DNA of 5,639 nt, from the NCBI GenBank assembly GCA_003151665.1, contig PLYD01000241.1:282-5920 (forward strand). The letters are read 5' to 3'. Below the pieces are notes generated by a model, which was not told the origin of the DNA, did not search any database, and worked only from the letters and a program-made list of their open reading frames with translations. This document shows positions 1-5,618 of this stretch, one piece after another. The stretch's first letter is position 1. Every line of letters begins with the position of its first letter. A program made the position numbers and the translations under genes. This DNA comes from Candidatus Dormiibacterota bacterium. Lineage in GTDB: Bacteria > Chloroflexota > Dormibacteria > Dormibacterales > Dormibacteraceae.

Positions 1-361
1 TCCCCGGCCACGAGGTGCCCGGGTACACCAGAGCCTTCCAGAGCGGGACGTTGGTGACCGAGCCATCGCCCTTGGAGACCGGCAGCGCTATGTCGAGCAC
101 CGGCATCTCGATCCAGACGCCCGTGCGCGGGACCACGACCACCGGAACCGGCGCCGGCATGTGGCTGCTCGTGGACCCTTTGGGAGCCGAAGACCCCAGG
201 CCGGCGATCGCCGGCAGCCCTGGCAGCTGGCCCAGGATGCCGTCCCCGTGCGGGTCGGCATGCCCAAGGATCGGGGCCGGCGTCACGGCCTGATAGATCA
301 GCGCGGCCGAGCTGACCGCGATAAACATCGCCCCCACGCCGATGGCGACCCGCCGCAGCAT
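1..361 (-). CDS. Class E/F-like sortase, N-terminal part (cut by window edge)
   Basis: This gene probably encodes a membrane-anchored transpeptidase that cuts a C-terminal sorting signal and links the protein to the cell wall or another acceptor. The first 120 residues are present. A short basic start (MLRR) leads into a membrane segment at about residues 5-24, followed by a Gly/Pro-rich spacer to about residue 75. The sortase beta-barrel then begins with TGVWIEMPVLDIALPV (80-95) and continues to VPLWKALVYPGTSWPG (105-120). In class D/E/F sortases this YPGT-WPG stretch precedes the catalytic His loop. The catalytic His, Cys and Arg would lie beyond the window, so activity cannot be judged. 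The ATG lies 5 bases after the stop of the glycine-rich gene, so the two are almost certainly one operon. No upstream in-frame start was found in the short stretch checked. The family call is by motif recognition only. Confidence 0.8.
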   Translation of the reverse strand, partial: MLRRVAIGVGAMFIAVSSAALIYQAVTPAPILGHADPHGDGILGQLPGLPAIAGLGSSAPKGSTSSHMPAPVPVVVVPRTGVWIEMPVLDIALPVSKGDGSVTNVPLWKALVYPGTSWPG

Positions 362-366
362 CGGGC

Positions 367-1374
367 TCAGGCGGCTGAAGCTCGCCGTCGCCGCAACCCG
401 AACCAGACCAGCGCGAACCCGAGGGCCAGGCCGCCGATCGGGAGCCACGGAACGGAAGGCGCAGACGCGCTCGCCGCCGGCAATGGAGTCGTGTACGAAA
501 CTGTCGCCAGCCCGACGCCAGCCCGCACCCCGGCCGCGAGTACCGCTCCGACCGGCCCATGCGCGCTGCCGCCGCCACCGCCGGCGCCATTGCCGTCCGA
601 CTGTGCGCCGCCGCCGCCACCGCCGAACCAGCCGCCGCCGCCGCCACCGCCACCGCGGCCTGAGGAGTCGTTGGTGGCACCAGCGCCTCCGGTCCACGCC
701 GCTCCATTGGCTCCGTTGTGGTCAGAGACGCCGCCCGTACCGCCTGCTGCCTGCGTCCCGCCGAGGCCGTCCATACCGACGACGGTGGCATCGCCACCAG
801 CTCCTCCGGTGCCTCCGCCGCCATTGCCGCCAGGGGCGTCATTGGTGCCGCCGCCGCCGCCACCGGCCACGATCACCCGATTGGCAACCGCGTTCCCGCC
901 GATCCTCACGTCGCTGGCACCGCCGCCGCCACTGCCGCCACATATCCCTGGGCTTGCGCCGTTGCCTCCAGCCGCGCCTCCGTTGAAGCCCCCTCCGCCA
1001 CCCGTCACGCTAGGGCAGCCATCTGGATTTGGCGGTTTTACACCCTGCCCACCCACGAGGATGGTCACAGTGGAGCCCGGGACGACCGCCACCGTCGCGA
1101 CGGCCCTACCCCCCAGCCCACCTGGATTGGCGACACCGGCGGTACCTGCCCCGCCCGCAGCTCCGAACAGGGTGAACGTCGCGGACTTCACGCCCGCCGG
1201 CACTTTCCACGTCTGCGCCGCTCCGGTGTAGCAGAAGGTGATCGTCGTCTTGCCGCCACTGGTGATGGACCCGCATGGCGCCGCCGCGACCGACAGGGGA
1301 GCCACAACTCCGATCGACGCGAAGACCAGCACGGCCGACGAAAAGGCCATCGCTACAGATCGGATACTGCGCAT
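367..1374 (-). CDS. Secreted glycine-rich surface protein with C-terminal membrane anchor
   Basis: This is a 335-residue exported protein of unknown function. Residues 1-32 form a signal peptide: Arg2 and Arg5, a hydrophobic core at about 10-25, and a likely cut after the VAAA stretch. Next comes a short beta-type segment with QTWKVPAGVKSATFTLFGAA, the usual opening of bacterial glycine-rich domains. About 200 residues of Gly-rich sequence follow, with GGSGGGGASDVR and RVIVAGGGGGG. These recall the glycine-rich domain of the animal ALK/LTK receptors, but that likeness is from memory of the motifs. The C-terminus has LPAAS (298-302), a membrane segment (about 310-327) and RRRR (328-331), the layout of a sortase sorting signal without a canonical LPxTG. 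The ATG at 1374 was chosen because GGAGG sits 5 bases upstream and the signal peptide starts there. An in-frame ATG at 1428 would add 18 residues before the signal peptide and is less likely. The sortase gene follows directly. Confidence 0.85.
   Translation of the reverse strand: MRSIRSVAMAFSSAVLVFASIGVVAPLSVAAAPCGSITSGGKTTITFCYTGAAQTWKVPAGVKSATFTLFGAAGGAGTAGVANPGGLGGRAVATVAVVPGSTVTILVGGQGVKPPNPDGCPSVTGGGGGFNGGAAGGNGASPGICGGSGGGGASDVRIGGNAVANRVIVAGGGGGGTNDAPGGNGGGGTGGAGGDATVVGMDGLGGTQAAGGTGGVSDHNGANGAAWTGGAGATNDSSGRGGGGGGGGWFGGGGGGAQSDGNGAGGGGGSAHGPVGAVLAAGVRAGVGLATVSYTTPLPAASASAPSVPWLPIGGLALGFALVWFGLRRRRASAA
608..657 (-). repeat. GGC/GGT triplet-rich tract coding for poly-glycine
   Basis: Plus-strand runs of gcc and acc triplets fill this stretch, which encodes a near-continuous poly-Gly segment with one Trp-Phe interruption in the glycine-rich protein. 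The unit is a triplet, so slippage would change the number of glycines without breaking the frame. Confidence 0.6.
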
Positions 1375-1379
1375 CTCTT

Positions 1380-1384
1380 CCTCC
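1380..1384 (-). promoter_or_regulatory. Ribosome binding site deciding the start of the glycine-rich gene
   Basis: The minus strand reads GGAGG with 5 bases (AAGAG) to the ATG at 1374. It is the best Shine-Dalgarno match near this gene and favours this ATG over the upstream in-frame ATG at 1428, which lies ahead of the signal peptide. Confidence 0.75.
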
Positions 1385-1414
1385 CTCGCGGTTTGAACGG
1401 CTCCCTTGGCAATC

Positions 1415-1433
1415 GCGCCGCTAAGCACGGCGC
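1415..1433 (-). other. Hairpin in the 5' leader of the glycine-rich/sortase mRNA
   Basis: The minus strand reads GCGCCG, a 7-base loop TGCTTAG, then CGGCGC: a perfect 6-bp all-GC stem. It begins a few bases after the transcription start predicted from the promoter at 1444-1472, so it would cap the 5' end of the mRNA. No T-run follows, so it is not an intrinsic terminator. A role in mRNA stability is an inference. Confidence 0.45.
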
Positions 1434-1443
1434 ACGATCAGCG

Positions 1444-1472
1444 AACGTAACCGACTCGGGAATGCGTGTCAA
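1444..1472 (-). promoter_or_regulatory. Sigma-70-type promoter for the glycine-rich/sortase operon
   Basis: On the minus strand a perfect -35 box TTGACA (1472-1467) is followed by a 17-base spacer and TACGTT (1449-1444). The second hexamer matches TATAAT at three positions, including the key first T, the A and the last T. Transcription would start near 1437, giving a leader of about 60 bases before the ATG at 1374. The gene order changes from housekeeping genes to a surface module here, so an independent promoter is expected. Confidence 0.6.
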
Positions 1473-1567
1473 TGACCCGCTTGCAGATTTGCCGCACACG
1501 CTGTCCACCAGCGTGCCATCCAGGTCGAGTAGAAGCGCCGGCCGCGCTGACAGGCTGGGCGTCGACA

Positions 1568-2173
1568 TTAAGCGCCCGCCTCTGCGGGTGGCCTTCTCCG
1601 AAGGCGAAACCCAAGCCACCCGCACCAGAGCAGGTAAAGCACGACAGCAGGAAAAACCGCGGCCCAGGCGCTGAAGCTGAAGACGGCGGCGATCACGAAC
1701 AGCAACCCGGACGCGATCCTCCACCACGGAAGGGCAGGGCCCAGCGTCCCGGCCCCCAATCCGGCGAAGTTGATCAGGAGCAGGTACGTCCCATAACCGC
1801 CGACCATGACGAAGCTCGCGATTCCCAACCCGTTGGCGCCGAGGACGGATGACGCTGCCATCAAGAGAACAAGTGCGGCCGTCGCGAGAACTGCCGCCAC
1901 AAGCGCGGCATAGACCATGGCTTTGCGAGTCTGACGGTGGATCCAGGCCAGGTCCACGGCCACCACGGCGCCAGTCAGTACAGACAGCACGAACATCGCT
2001 GCGGCCAGGATCATCGGTGGCCCGGCCCAAGCCGGGGTGGGCCCGAAGTTGGCGACGTTGGCGAAGCCTCCTGCGAGGGCCACGATGGCCACGTCGACGA
2101 TCGCCACGAGCAGCAACGCTCCGCTTGCCAGCGCGAACCAGGCGCCGTACCGCTGGAGCTTGTCGATTCTCAT
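1568..2173 (-). CDS. Multi-pass membrane protein of unknown function
   Basis: This 201-residue protein is not recognised as a named family. It is almost wholly hydrophobic, with about six membrane segments near residues 11-34, 52-73, 86-107, 117-139, 150-168 and 170-188. Short basic loops (for example HRQTRK at 79-84) and a cytoplasmic-type RLRRR tail follow the positive-inside pattern. Two Trp/Pro-rich turns are visible, PTPAWAGPP at 45-53 and PALPWW at 146-151. No catalytic motif, cysteine pair or nucleotide-binding motif was seen. The ATG lies 10 bases after the recR stop, with a weak GAGG about 8 bases upstream, so it is probably read on the recR transcript. Its stop overlaps the start of the HAD remnant by one base (TAATG). 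A link to recombination is not implied by position alone. Confidence 0.75.
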   Translation of the reverse strand: MRIDKLQRYGAWFALASGALLLVAIVDVAIVALAGGFANVANFGPTPAWAGPPMILAAAMFVLSVLTGAVVAVDLAWIHRQTRKAMVYAALVAAVLATAALVLLMAASSVLGANGLGIASFVMVGGYGTYLLLINFAGLGAGTLGPALPWWRIASGLLFVIAAVFSFSAWAAVFPAVVLYLLWCGWLGFRLRRRPPAEAGA

Positions 2174-2183
2174 TGTCGCCGCC

Positions 2184-2783
2184 TCAGAACGATCGACGCC
2201 CCGCCATCGCGCGGGCCAGCGTCAGCTCGTCGGCGTACTCGAGGTCGCCGCCCACCGGGAGCCCATGAGCCGGGCGGGTCACAGTCACCCCCAGCGGAAT
2301 CAGAGCCCGCTGGAGGTACACGGCCGTAGCCTCGCCCTCGATGTCGGCATCGGTGGCCACAATCACCTCAACCAATCCCTCGGTTCGCACACGGTCGAAG
2401 AGCTGTGGCATGTGCAGCTGGTCGGGACCGATCCCATCGATGGGAGAGATCACGCCGTGCAGCACGAAGTACAGACCGTTGAACTCTGAGGTTCGCTCCA
2501 CGGCGAGCAAGTCGAGCGCCGACTCCACCACGCACAGCACCGACGCATCGCGGCGCGTCGACATGCAGATCGCACACAGGCTGCCTTCGGCAATGTTGTA
2601 GCAGCGCTCGCAGTAGCCGATCCGCGCCTTCACGTCACCGATCGCCAGCGCCAGCGACTCCGCGCGCTGCCGGTCCGCTCGCAGCAGGTGGAAGGCGAGG
2701 CGCTGAGCGGTCTTGGGCCCGATGCCCGGCAGTCGCGAAAGCTCCTGGATGAGCCTTTCGAGCGGCTCCGGCAGCTGGGGCAA
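2184..2783 (-). CDS. recR: Recombination mediator protein RecR
   Basis: RecR works with RecO (and RecF) to load RecA on SSB-coated single-stranded DNA in gap repair. The 199-residue length is normal for the family. The domains are in the expected order: helix-hairpin-helix with LPGIGPKTAQRLAFHLL (18-34), a four-cysteine zinc finger (Cys58, Cys61, Cys70, Cys73), a TOPRIM domain from about 81 with Glu87, and the C-terminal PVGGDLEYADELTLARA region. The TOPRIM acidic motif reads ATDADIEGEATA (143-154); the usual form is closer to ATNPTVEGEATA, so a DxD (Asp145, Asp147) replaces the common N-P-T. The start is TTG, with no clear Shine-Dalgarno. It is supported because PEPLERLIQELSRLPGIG matches the family N-terminus and no ATG, GTG or other TTG was found in frame just upstream. 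The gene lies 10 bases after the YbaB gene. Confidence 0.95.
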   Translation of the reverse strand: MPQLPEPLERLIQELSRLPGIGPKTAQRLAFHLLRADRQRAESLALAIGDVKARIGYCERCYNIAEGSLCAICMSTRRDASVLCVVESALDLLAVERTSEFNGLYFVLHGVISPIDGIGPDQLHMPQLFDRVRTEGLVEVIVATDADIEGEATAVYLQRALIPLGVTVTRPAHGLPVGGDLEYADELTLARAMAGRRSF

Positions 2784-2793
2784 GTGAGACGGC

Positions 2794-3102
2794 TTACAGA
2801 AGACCGGGCGGAAGGCCCAGCCCCGACGCGACGGCCTGCATCTTCGAGGCCGCCAGCTGTTTCGATTTGTCCATCGCCTCGTTGACGGCCGCCACCACCA
2901 TGTCCTGCAGCATCTCGGGCTCCGACGCCGCCGCGGGGTCGATCGTCACGGACACCACCTTCTGTGTGCCAGTCGCCACGACACGCACGGCGCCACCACC
3001 GGCGCTCGCCTCGACGGTCTCCGTCTCCAGCTCCTGCTGTACCTTCCCCATGCGGTCCTGCATCTGCTGAACCTGCTTGAGCATCTTCATTGGATCCTTC
3101 AC
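2794..3102 (-). CDS. ybaB: YbaB/EbfC family nucleoid-associated protein
   Basis: This is a small DNA-binding protein of 102 residues, the normal length for the family. YbaB/EbfC proteins form dimers with a tweezer-like shape and bind DNA as nucleoid-associated factors. The sequence shows the typical plan: an N-terminal helix rich in Met and Gln (KMLKQVQQMQDRMGKVQQEL), a Gly-rich turn (ASAGGGAVRVVATG), a beta segment with VSVTIDP, then a C-terminal helix with DMVVAAVNEAMDKSKQ and a Gly/Pro/Leu tail. The GTG start overlaps the dnaX stop by 4 bases (GTGA), and AGGAGG sits 7 bases upstream. A downstream ATG at 3090 with weaker spacing is the alternative and would remove four residues. The position between dnaX and recR is the classic one for this family. 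Confidence 0.93.
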   Translation of the reverse strand: MKDPMKMLKQVQQMQDRMGKVQQELETETVEASAGGGAVRVVATGTQKVVSVTIDPAAASEPEMLQDMVVAAVNEAMDKSKQLAASKMQAVASGLGLPPGLL

Positions 3103-4643
3103 TCGGACACCTCCTTGACCCGCGTCACGCGCCCGTCGAAACGGCGCACCACCTCGCGCACGAAGGGATCATCCTCCGGACTGACAACGGCGGCCTTAGG
3201 GCTGGGGGCCGCGGCTGTGCCGCCCGTCTCGCGGAGCCGGTAATCGACCTTCACTCCTGTCCCCAACCAAGCGCGCACCAGTGGCATGAGCTGATGCGAT
3301 TGCTCCTGAGCCTTCTTGTGATGGAAGCCGTAGCGAAACCACAGCACCAGCGTCGTGCCGTCGACCTCCGGCTGCGCGTCGAGATAGGCCGCGCGCACGG
3401 TGCGGTTCAGCTTGTCGAGTACATCGGTCCACGCTCCGATGACAGCGCTGTCGACTGCCGCCACTGCAGGTGCCACCACCGCATCCGGGGTGACTGCCAC
3501 CGCAACCGGCTGCGGCGCCGCCACGGGCGCCGCTTGCGCAACGGCCACAGCCTTGGTCAACATCACCACCGGAGCTGGGGTCGCAGCGAGGGATGACGAA
3601 GTGCCAAGCTCTACGGCCAGTCGTGCCAGAGTCGCCTCGACCAGGAAGCGCGGCTCTGCGTGACGCCGCACCTCGCCATCGAGGTGAAGCAGCGCGTCCA
3701 GCACGCTGGATAGATGTCGGGCGGTTGCGTTATCACGTCGGGTGAGGGCCGCGACCAGCCGGTCGCGGCAGCTCTCCATCAGACCACGCACGACCTGGCG
3801 CAGCTCGGCGCCCGCGGCGTACACGCGGTTCAGCTCATCGAGCGCCTCAGCCGCGCGGCCGCTCAGCACGTCATCAAGCAGCGAATCGAGGAGGCGTGGG
3901 TCCGCGATGCCGAGCAGCGCGCGCGCCGACTCCAGGCTGATCGGACCGGACGCCAAGGGCACCAGCTGGTCGAGCAGCCCCACCGCGTCGCGCATCGATC
4001 CCTGCGCAGTCCGTGCGATCAGCTGCATCGCGTCGTCGTCGACCAGTACGTGCTCCGTCTTTGCGATGTGCGTCAGGCGGCCCGTGATCTGCTCTTCGCT
4101 GTGCCGGCGAAACACGAACTGCTGGCAGCGCCCGATCACGGTGAGCGGAATCTTCTGCGCGTCCGTGGTGCACAGCACGAAGACCACGTGGGGCGGCGGC
4201 TCCTCCAGCGTCTTGAGCAAAGCGTTGAACGCCGGCTCGGTGAGCATGTGCGCCTCGTCGATGATGTAGACCTTGAAGGGCCCGAGCGCCGGCGCCAGGT
4301 TCACCTTCTCGCGCAGGTCGCGGATCTCGTCGATGCCACGGTTCGATGCCGCATCGATCTCGATGAGGTCGAGCGCTGAGCCCGCGGTCATCTCGATGCA
4401 CGACTGGCATTTGTTACACGGCTCGGCCGAGTCGCGCGCCCGCCCAGAGCAGTTGACAGCCTTGGCGAGGAGGCGCGCCGCGGAAGTCTTTCCCGTGCCG
4501 CGGCTGCCGCTGAAAAGGTACGCGTGCGCGACCCGCGCGCTGATGATCGCGCCCTGCAGCGCCCGCGACGCGGCCTCCTGGCCGACGAGGTCGGCGAAGG
4601 TCTGCGACCTGTACTTGCGATAGAGGGATTGGTATTCAGGCAT
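3099..4643 (-). CDS. dnaX: DNA polymerase III clamp-loader subunit tau (gamma/tau)
   Basis: DnaX is the AAA+ motor of the clamp loader that places the beta sliding clamp on primed DNA. The 514 residues start with the family N-terminus EYQSLYRKYRSQTFADLVGQ. Walker A GSRGTGKT is at 46-53, zinc-binding cysteines at 65, 76, 79 and 82, Walker B VYIIDEAH at 125-132, the sensor 1 region TTDAQKIP at 159-166, and the sensor 2 motif GSMRDA at 215-220. The arginine-finger motif, usually SRC, reads GRC (171-173), keeping Arg172. The collar domain runs to about 345. An Ala/Val/Pro-rich linker follows (about 346-398), then a tau-type C-terminal domain with LWFRYGFHHKK. No A-rich slippery run was seen, so a programmed frameshift to a short gamma form has no visible support. 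The ATG at 4643 lacks a clear Shine-Dalgarno and lies about 11 bases after the SRP RNA. Confidence 0.97.
   Translation of the reverse strand: MPEYQSLYRKYRSQTFADLVGQEAASRALQGAIISARVAHAYLFSGSRGTGKTSAARLLAKAVNCSGRARDSAEPCNKCQSCIEMTAGSALDLIEIDAASNRGIDEIRDLREKVNLAPALGPFKVYIIDEAHMLTEPAFNALLKTLEEPPPHVVFVLCTTDAQKIPLTVIGRCQQFVFRRHSEEQITGRLTHIAKTEHVLVDDDAMQLIARTAQGSMRDAVGLLDQLVPLASGPISLESARALLGIADPRLLDSLLDDVLSGRAAEALDELNRVYAAGAELRQVVRGLMESCRDRLVAALTRRDNATARHLSSVLDALLHLDGEVRRHAEPRFLVEATLARLAVELGTSSSLAATPAPVVMLTKAVAVAQAAPVAAPQPVAVAVTPDAVVAPAVAAVDSAVIGAWTDVLDKLNRTVRAAYLDAQPEVDGTTLVLWFRYGFHHKKAQEQSHQLMPLVRAWLGTGVKVDYRLRETGGTAAAPSPKAAVVSPEDDPFVREVVRRFDGRVTRVKEVSE
3110..3115 (-). promoter_or_regulatory. Ribosome binding site for the YbaB/EbfC gene inside dnaX
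   Basis: The minus strand reads AGGAGG within the last codons of dnaX, 7 bases before the GTG at 3102. It decides in favour of the GTG start overlapping the dnaX stop, and it supports translational coupling of the two genes. Confidence 0.75.
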
Positions 4644-4654
4644 ACAAATTCAAG

Positions 4655-4925
4655 TGGCCGCGCACCCCCGCTTCGATCGAAGACCCCCAGCTCGCACCGC
4701 GGTTCACAGCTCAGGCCCGGATGACTGCGGCACCCTCGAGTTTCTCCTTACCGCTGCTTCCTTCCGGACCTGACGGGGTTCGGAGACCCGAGCTGCGCAG
4801 GTCCCGACCTTCAACGCCGTTTGCCACGGCCAGGCGTGAGAGCCCAGACCTCAGCGCGGGAATTCGGTCCGGCTAAGGCGGATTGCCGGTGCAGGGTACC
4901 GCCAGCACCCCACTTAGCGCGACCA
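4655..4925 (-). ncRNA. ffs: Large bacterial SRP RNA (6S-type, with Alu domain)
   Basis: This is the RNA of the signal recognition particle, which binds Ffh and targets membrane proteins to the translocon. The SRP54-binding apical stem is unmistakable: the minus strand of 4775-4752 contains GTCAGGTCCGGAAGGAAGCA with the GGAA tetraloop (4765-4762). Outer helix 8 pairs CTGCG with CGCAG and TCTCC with GGAGA. A 5' Alu domain is present: helix 2 GCTAAG (4918-4913) with CTTAGC (4877-4872), and helix 3 GGTGC (4909-4905) with GCACC (4892-4888) around a GCGGTACCCT-type loop. These correspond to the Bacillus scRNA, with base pairs kept where bases differ. The long helix 5 pairs the region after 4872 with the 3' part near 4655-4700. 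Ends are approximate: the 5' end comes from the promoter estimate, and the 3' end from pairing. The resulting length, about 270, equals that of the Bacillus RNA. Confidence 0.93.
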
Positions 4926-4931
4926 TCAGCC

Positions 4932-4937
4932 ATCTTA
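4932..4937 (-). promoter_or_regulatory. Likely -10 box of the SRP RNA promoter
   Basis: The minus strand reads TAAGAT, four of six matches to TATAAT, and places the transcription start about 7 bases downstream, near 4925, where the SRP RNA fold begins. Its first three bases are the stop codon of the phosphatidyltransferase gene. No convincing -35 box was found at the right distance, so SRP RNA processed from a longer transcript is an alternative. Confidence 0.4.
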
Positions 4938-5618
4938 CCCGGGCCTGGGTTGCATCGACCGCCGCGCCAGTAAACCCAGGTGCACGAATGTGGCGATGGT
5001 GGCGATAGGGATCACGATCTCAGCGCCAATGACCACGTTGCTTGCGTCCTGGTTCATGAACCGAAACAGGCAGATGCCGCCCACCAGCACGATGATCAAC
5101 GCGGTCGAGATCTGCCCGCTCATGCTGTGACGCAACTCAGGCCGCCGTCCCCTCGACAGCAGCACCAGCCCAACCACGGCAGGCAGCAGGTAGCGAATCA
5201 CGATCACGGCGGCGAGCCACAGCGGGAAGATGCCGCCGAGCGCGAGGCCGGCCGAGACCGCCCCCAGCAGGATCCCATCGACCACCGGGTCCAGCCCCCC
5301 GCCCAGCATCGATGGCTTGTCGAAGCGCCGGGCGATGGTGCCGTCGACGAGGTCGGTCAAGCCCGCAAGCGTCAGCACCACAGCCAGGAACCCAAGGCGA
5401 TCGGACGCGAGCGAGTACACGAGCGCCGGCGCCGCGAGGTGCGCGCGGGCCAGCGACACCTGGTTGGCGATCCCGGGCACGAAACAGCCGAACGCCGCGA
5501 CGATGACGAACCATGCCACCAGCAAGAAAGGAGTGCCAGGGTTGGCGACCGCCACCCAGGCAGCACCAAGGACCACATAAGCGACGCCGAACAAGACGCC
5601 GGCTCGATTCAATCTCAC
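4935..5618 (-). CDS. CDP-alcohol phosphatidyltransferase family membrane protein
   Basis: The protein (227 residues) should transfer a phosphatidyl group from a CDP-lipid to an alcohol in the membrane, making a phospholipid or its precursor. The family signature is complete: Asp89, Asp92, Gly93, Ala96, Arg97, Gly106, Asp110 and Asp114 match D-x2-DG-x2-AR-x8-G-x3-D-x3-D exactly. The core is preceded by two membrane segments (about 8-25 and 31-48) and a short N-Q-x-S-x-x-R stretch (52-58) that recalls the N-x-x-T-x-x-R lead-in of PgsA-like enzymes. Several membrane helices follow (about 116-154, 166-186 and 195-217). The acceptor (glycerol phosphate, inositol phosphate or other) cannot be told from sequence alone. 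The start is GTG at 5618, with an in-frame TGA three codons upstream and no clear Shine-Dalgarno. TTG at 5612 is the only near alternative. It precedes the SRP RNA gene directly. Confidence 0.88.
   Translation of the reverse strand: MRLNRAGVLFGVAYVVLGAAWVAVANPGTPFLLVAWFVIVAAFGCFVPGIANQVSLARAHLAAPALVYSLASDRLGFLAVVLTLAGLTDLVDGTIARRFDKPSMLGGGLDPVVDGILLGAVSAGLALGGIFPLWLAAVIVIRYLLPAVVGLVLLSRGRRPELRHSMSGQISTALIIVLVGGICLFRFMNQDASNVVIGAEIVIPIATIATFVHLGLLARRSMQPRPG

Larger units (their letters stand above)
1353..1568 (-). pseudogene. 5' remnant of a HAD-superfamily phosphatase gene
   Basis: The reading frame starts at an ATG that overlaps the stop of the preceding membrane-protein gene (TAATG), so it was once translationally coupled to it. 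Residues 11-23 read ALLLDLDGTLVDS, the unmistakable HAD motif I, with Asp15 as the nucleophile and Asp17 as the acid/base. Straight after Ser23 (about position 1500) the sequence stops looking like a HAD protein. The remaining 48 residues are polar, lack motifs II-IV and the cap domain, and end inside the start of the glycine-rich gene. A normal HAD phosphatase has roughly 200 residues or more; this frame gives 71. No HAD continuation was seen in the other two minus-strand frames just downstream, so this looks like a deletion or insertion break rather than a simple frameshift. A short peptide may still be translated, but catalysis is very unlikely. Confidence 0.7.

Noticed and set aside
311..400. 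LPIGG near the C-terminus of the glycine-rich protein (residues 311-315) as the sortase motif
   Set aside because: It lies inside the hydrophobic segment, leaving only about 12 residues before RRRR, which is too short for a membrane span after the cleavage site.
601..660. Regular triplet repeats that could suggest a tandem-repeat array
   Set aside because: The units are 3 bases with no spacers, so this is not a CRISPR array; the pattern is explained by poly-glycine coding.
161..1231. A long plus-strand frame rich in proline, antisense to the glycine-rich gene
   Set aside because: It is the mirror of GGC/GGT codons read on the other strand (GCC/ACC/CCG/CCA). It has no ribosome binding site or recognisable domain, and the minus-strand frame has a signal peptide and anchor.
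3099..3600. Programmed frameshift in dnaX producing a gamma subunit
   Set aside because: No A-rich slippery heptamer or long homopolymer was seen in the linker or C-terminal region on the coding strand.
3714..4379. A 221-residue plus-strand frame opposite dnaX
   Set aside because: It lies wholly within the conserved AAA+ and collar coding region of dnaX. High GC leaves antisense frames open by chance.
4671..4682. Perfect 12-base palindrome CTTCGATCGAAG, considered as an operator or terminator stem
   Set aside because: It falls inside the 3' strand of the SRP RNA long helix, has no T-run after it, and needs no separate function.
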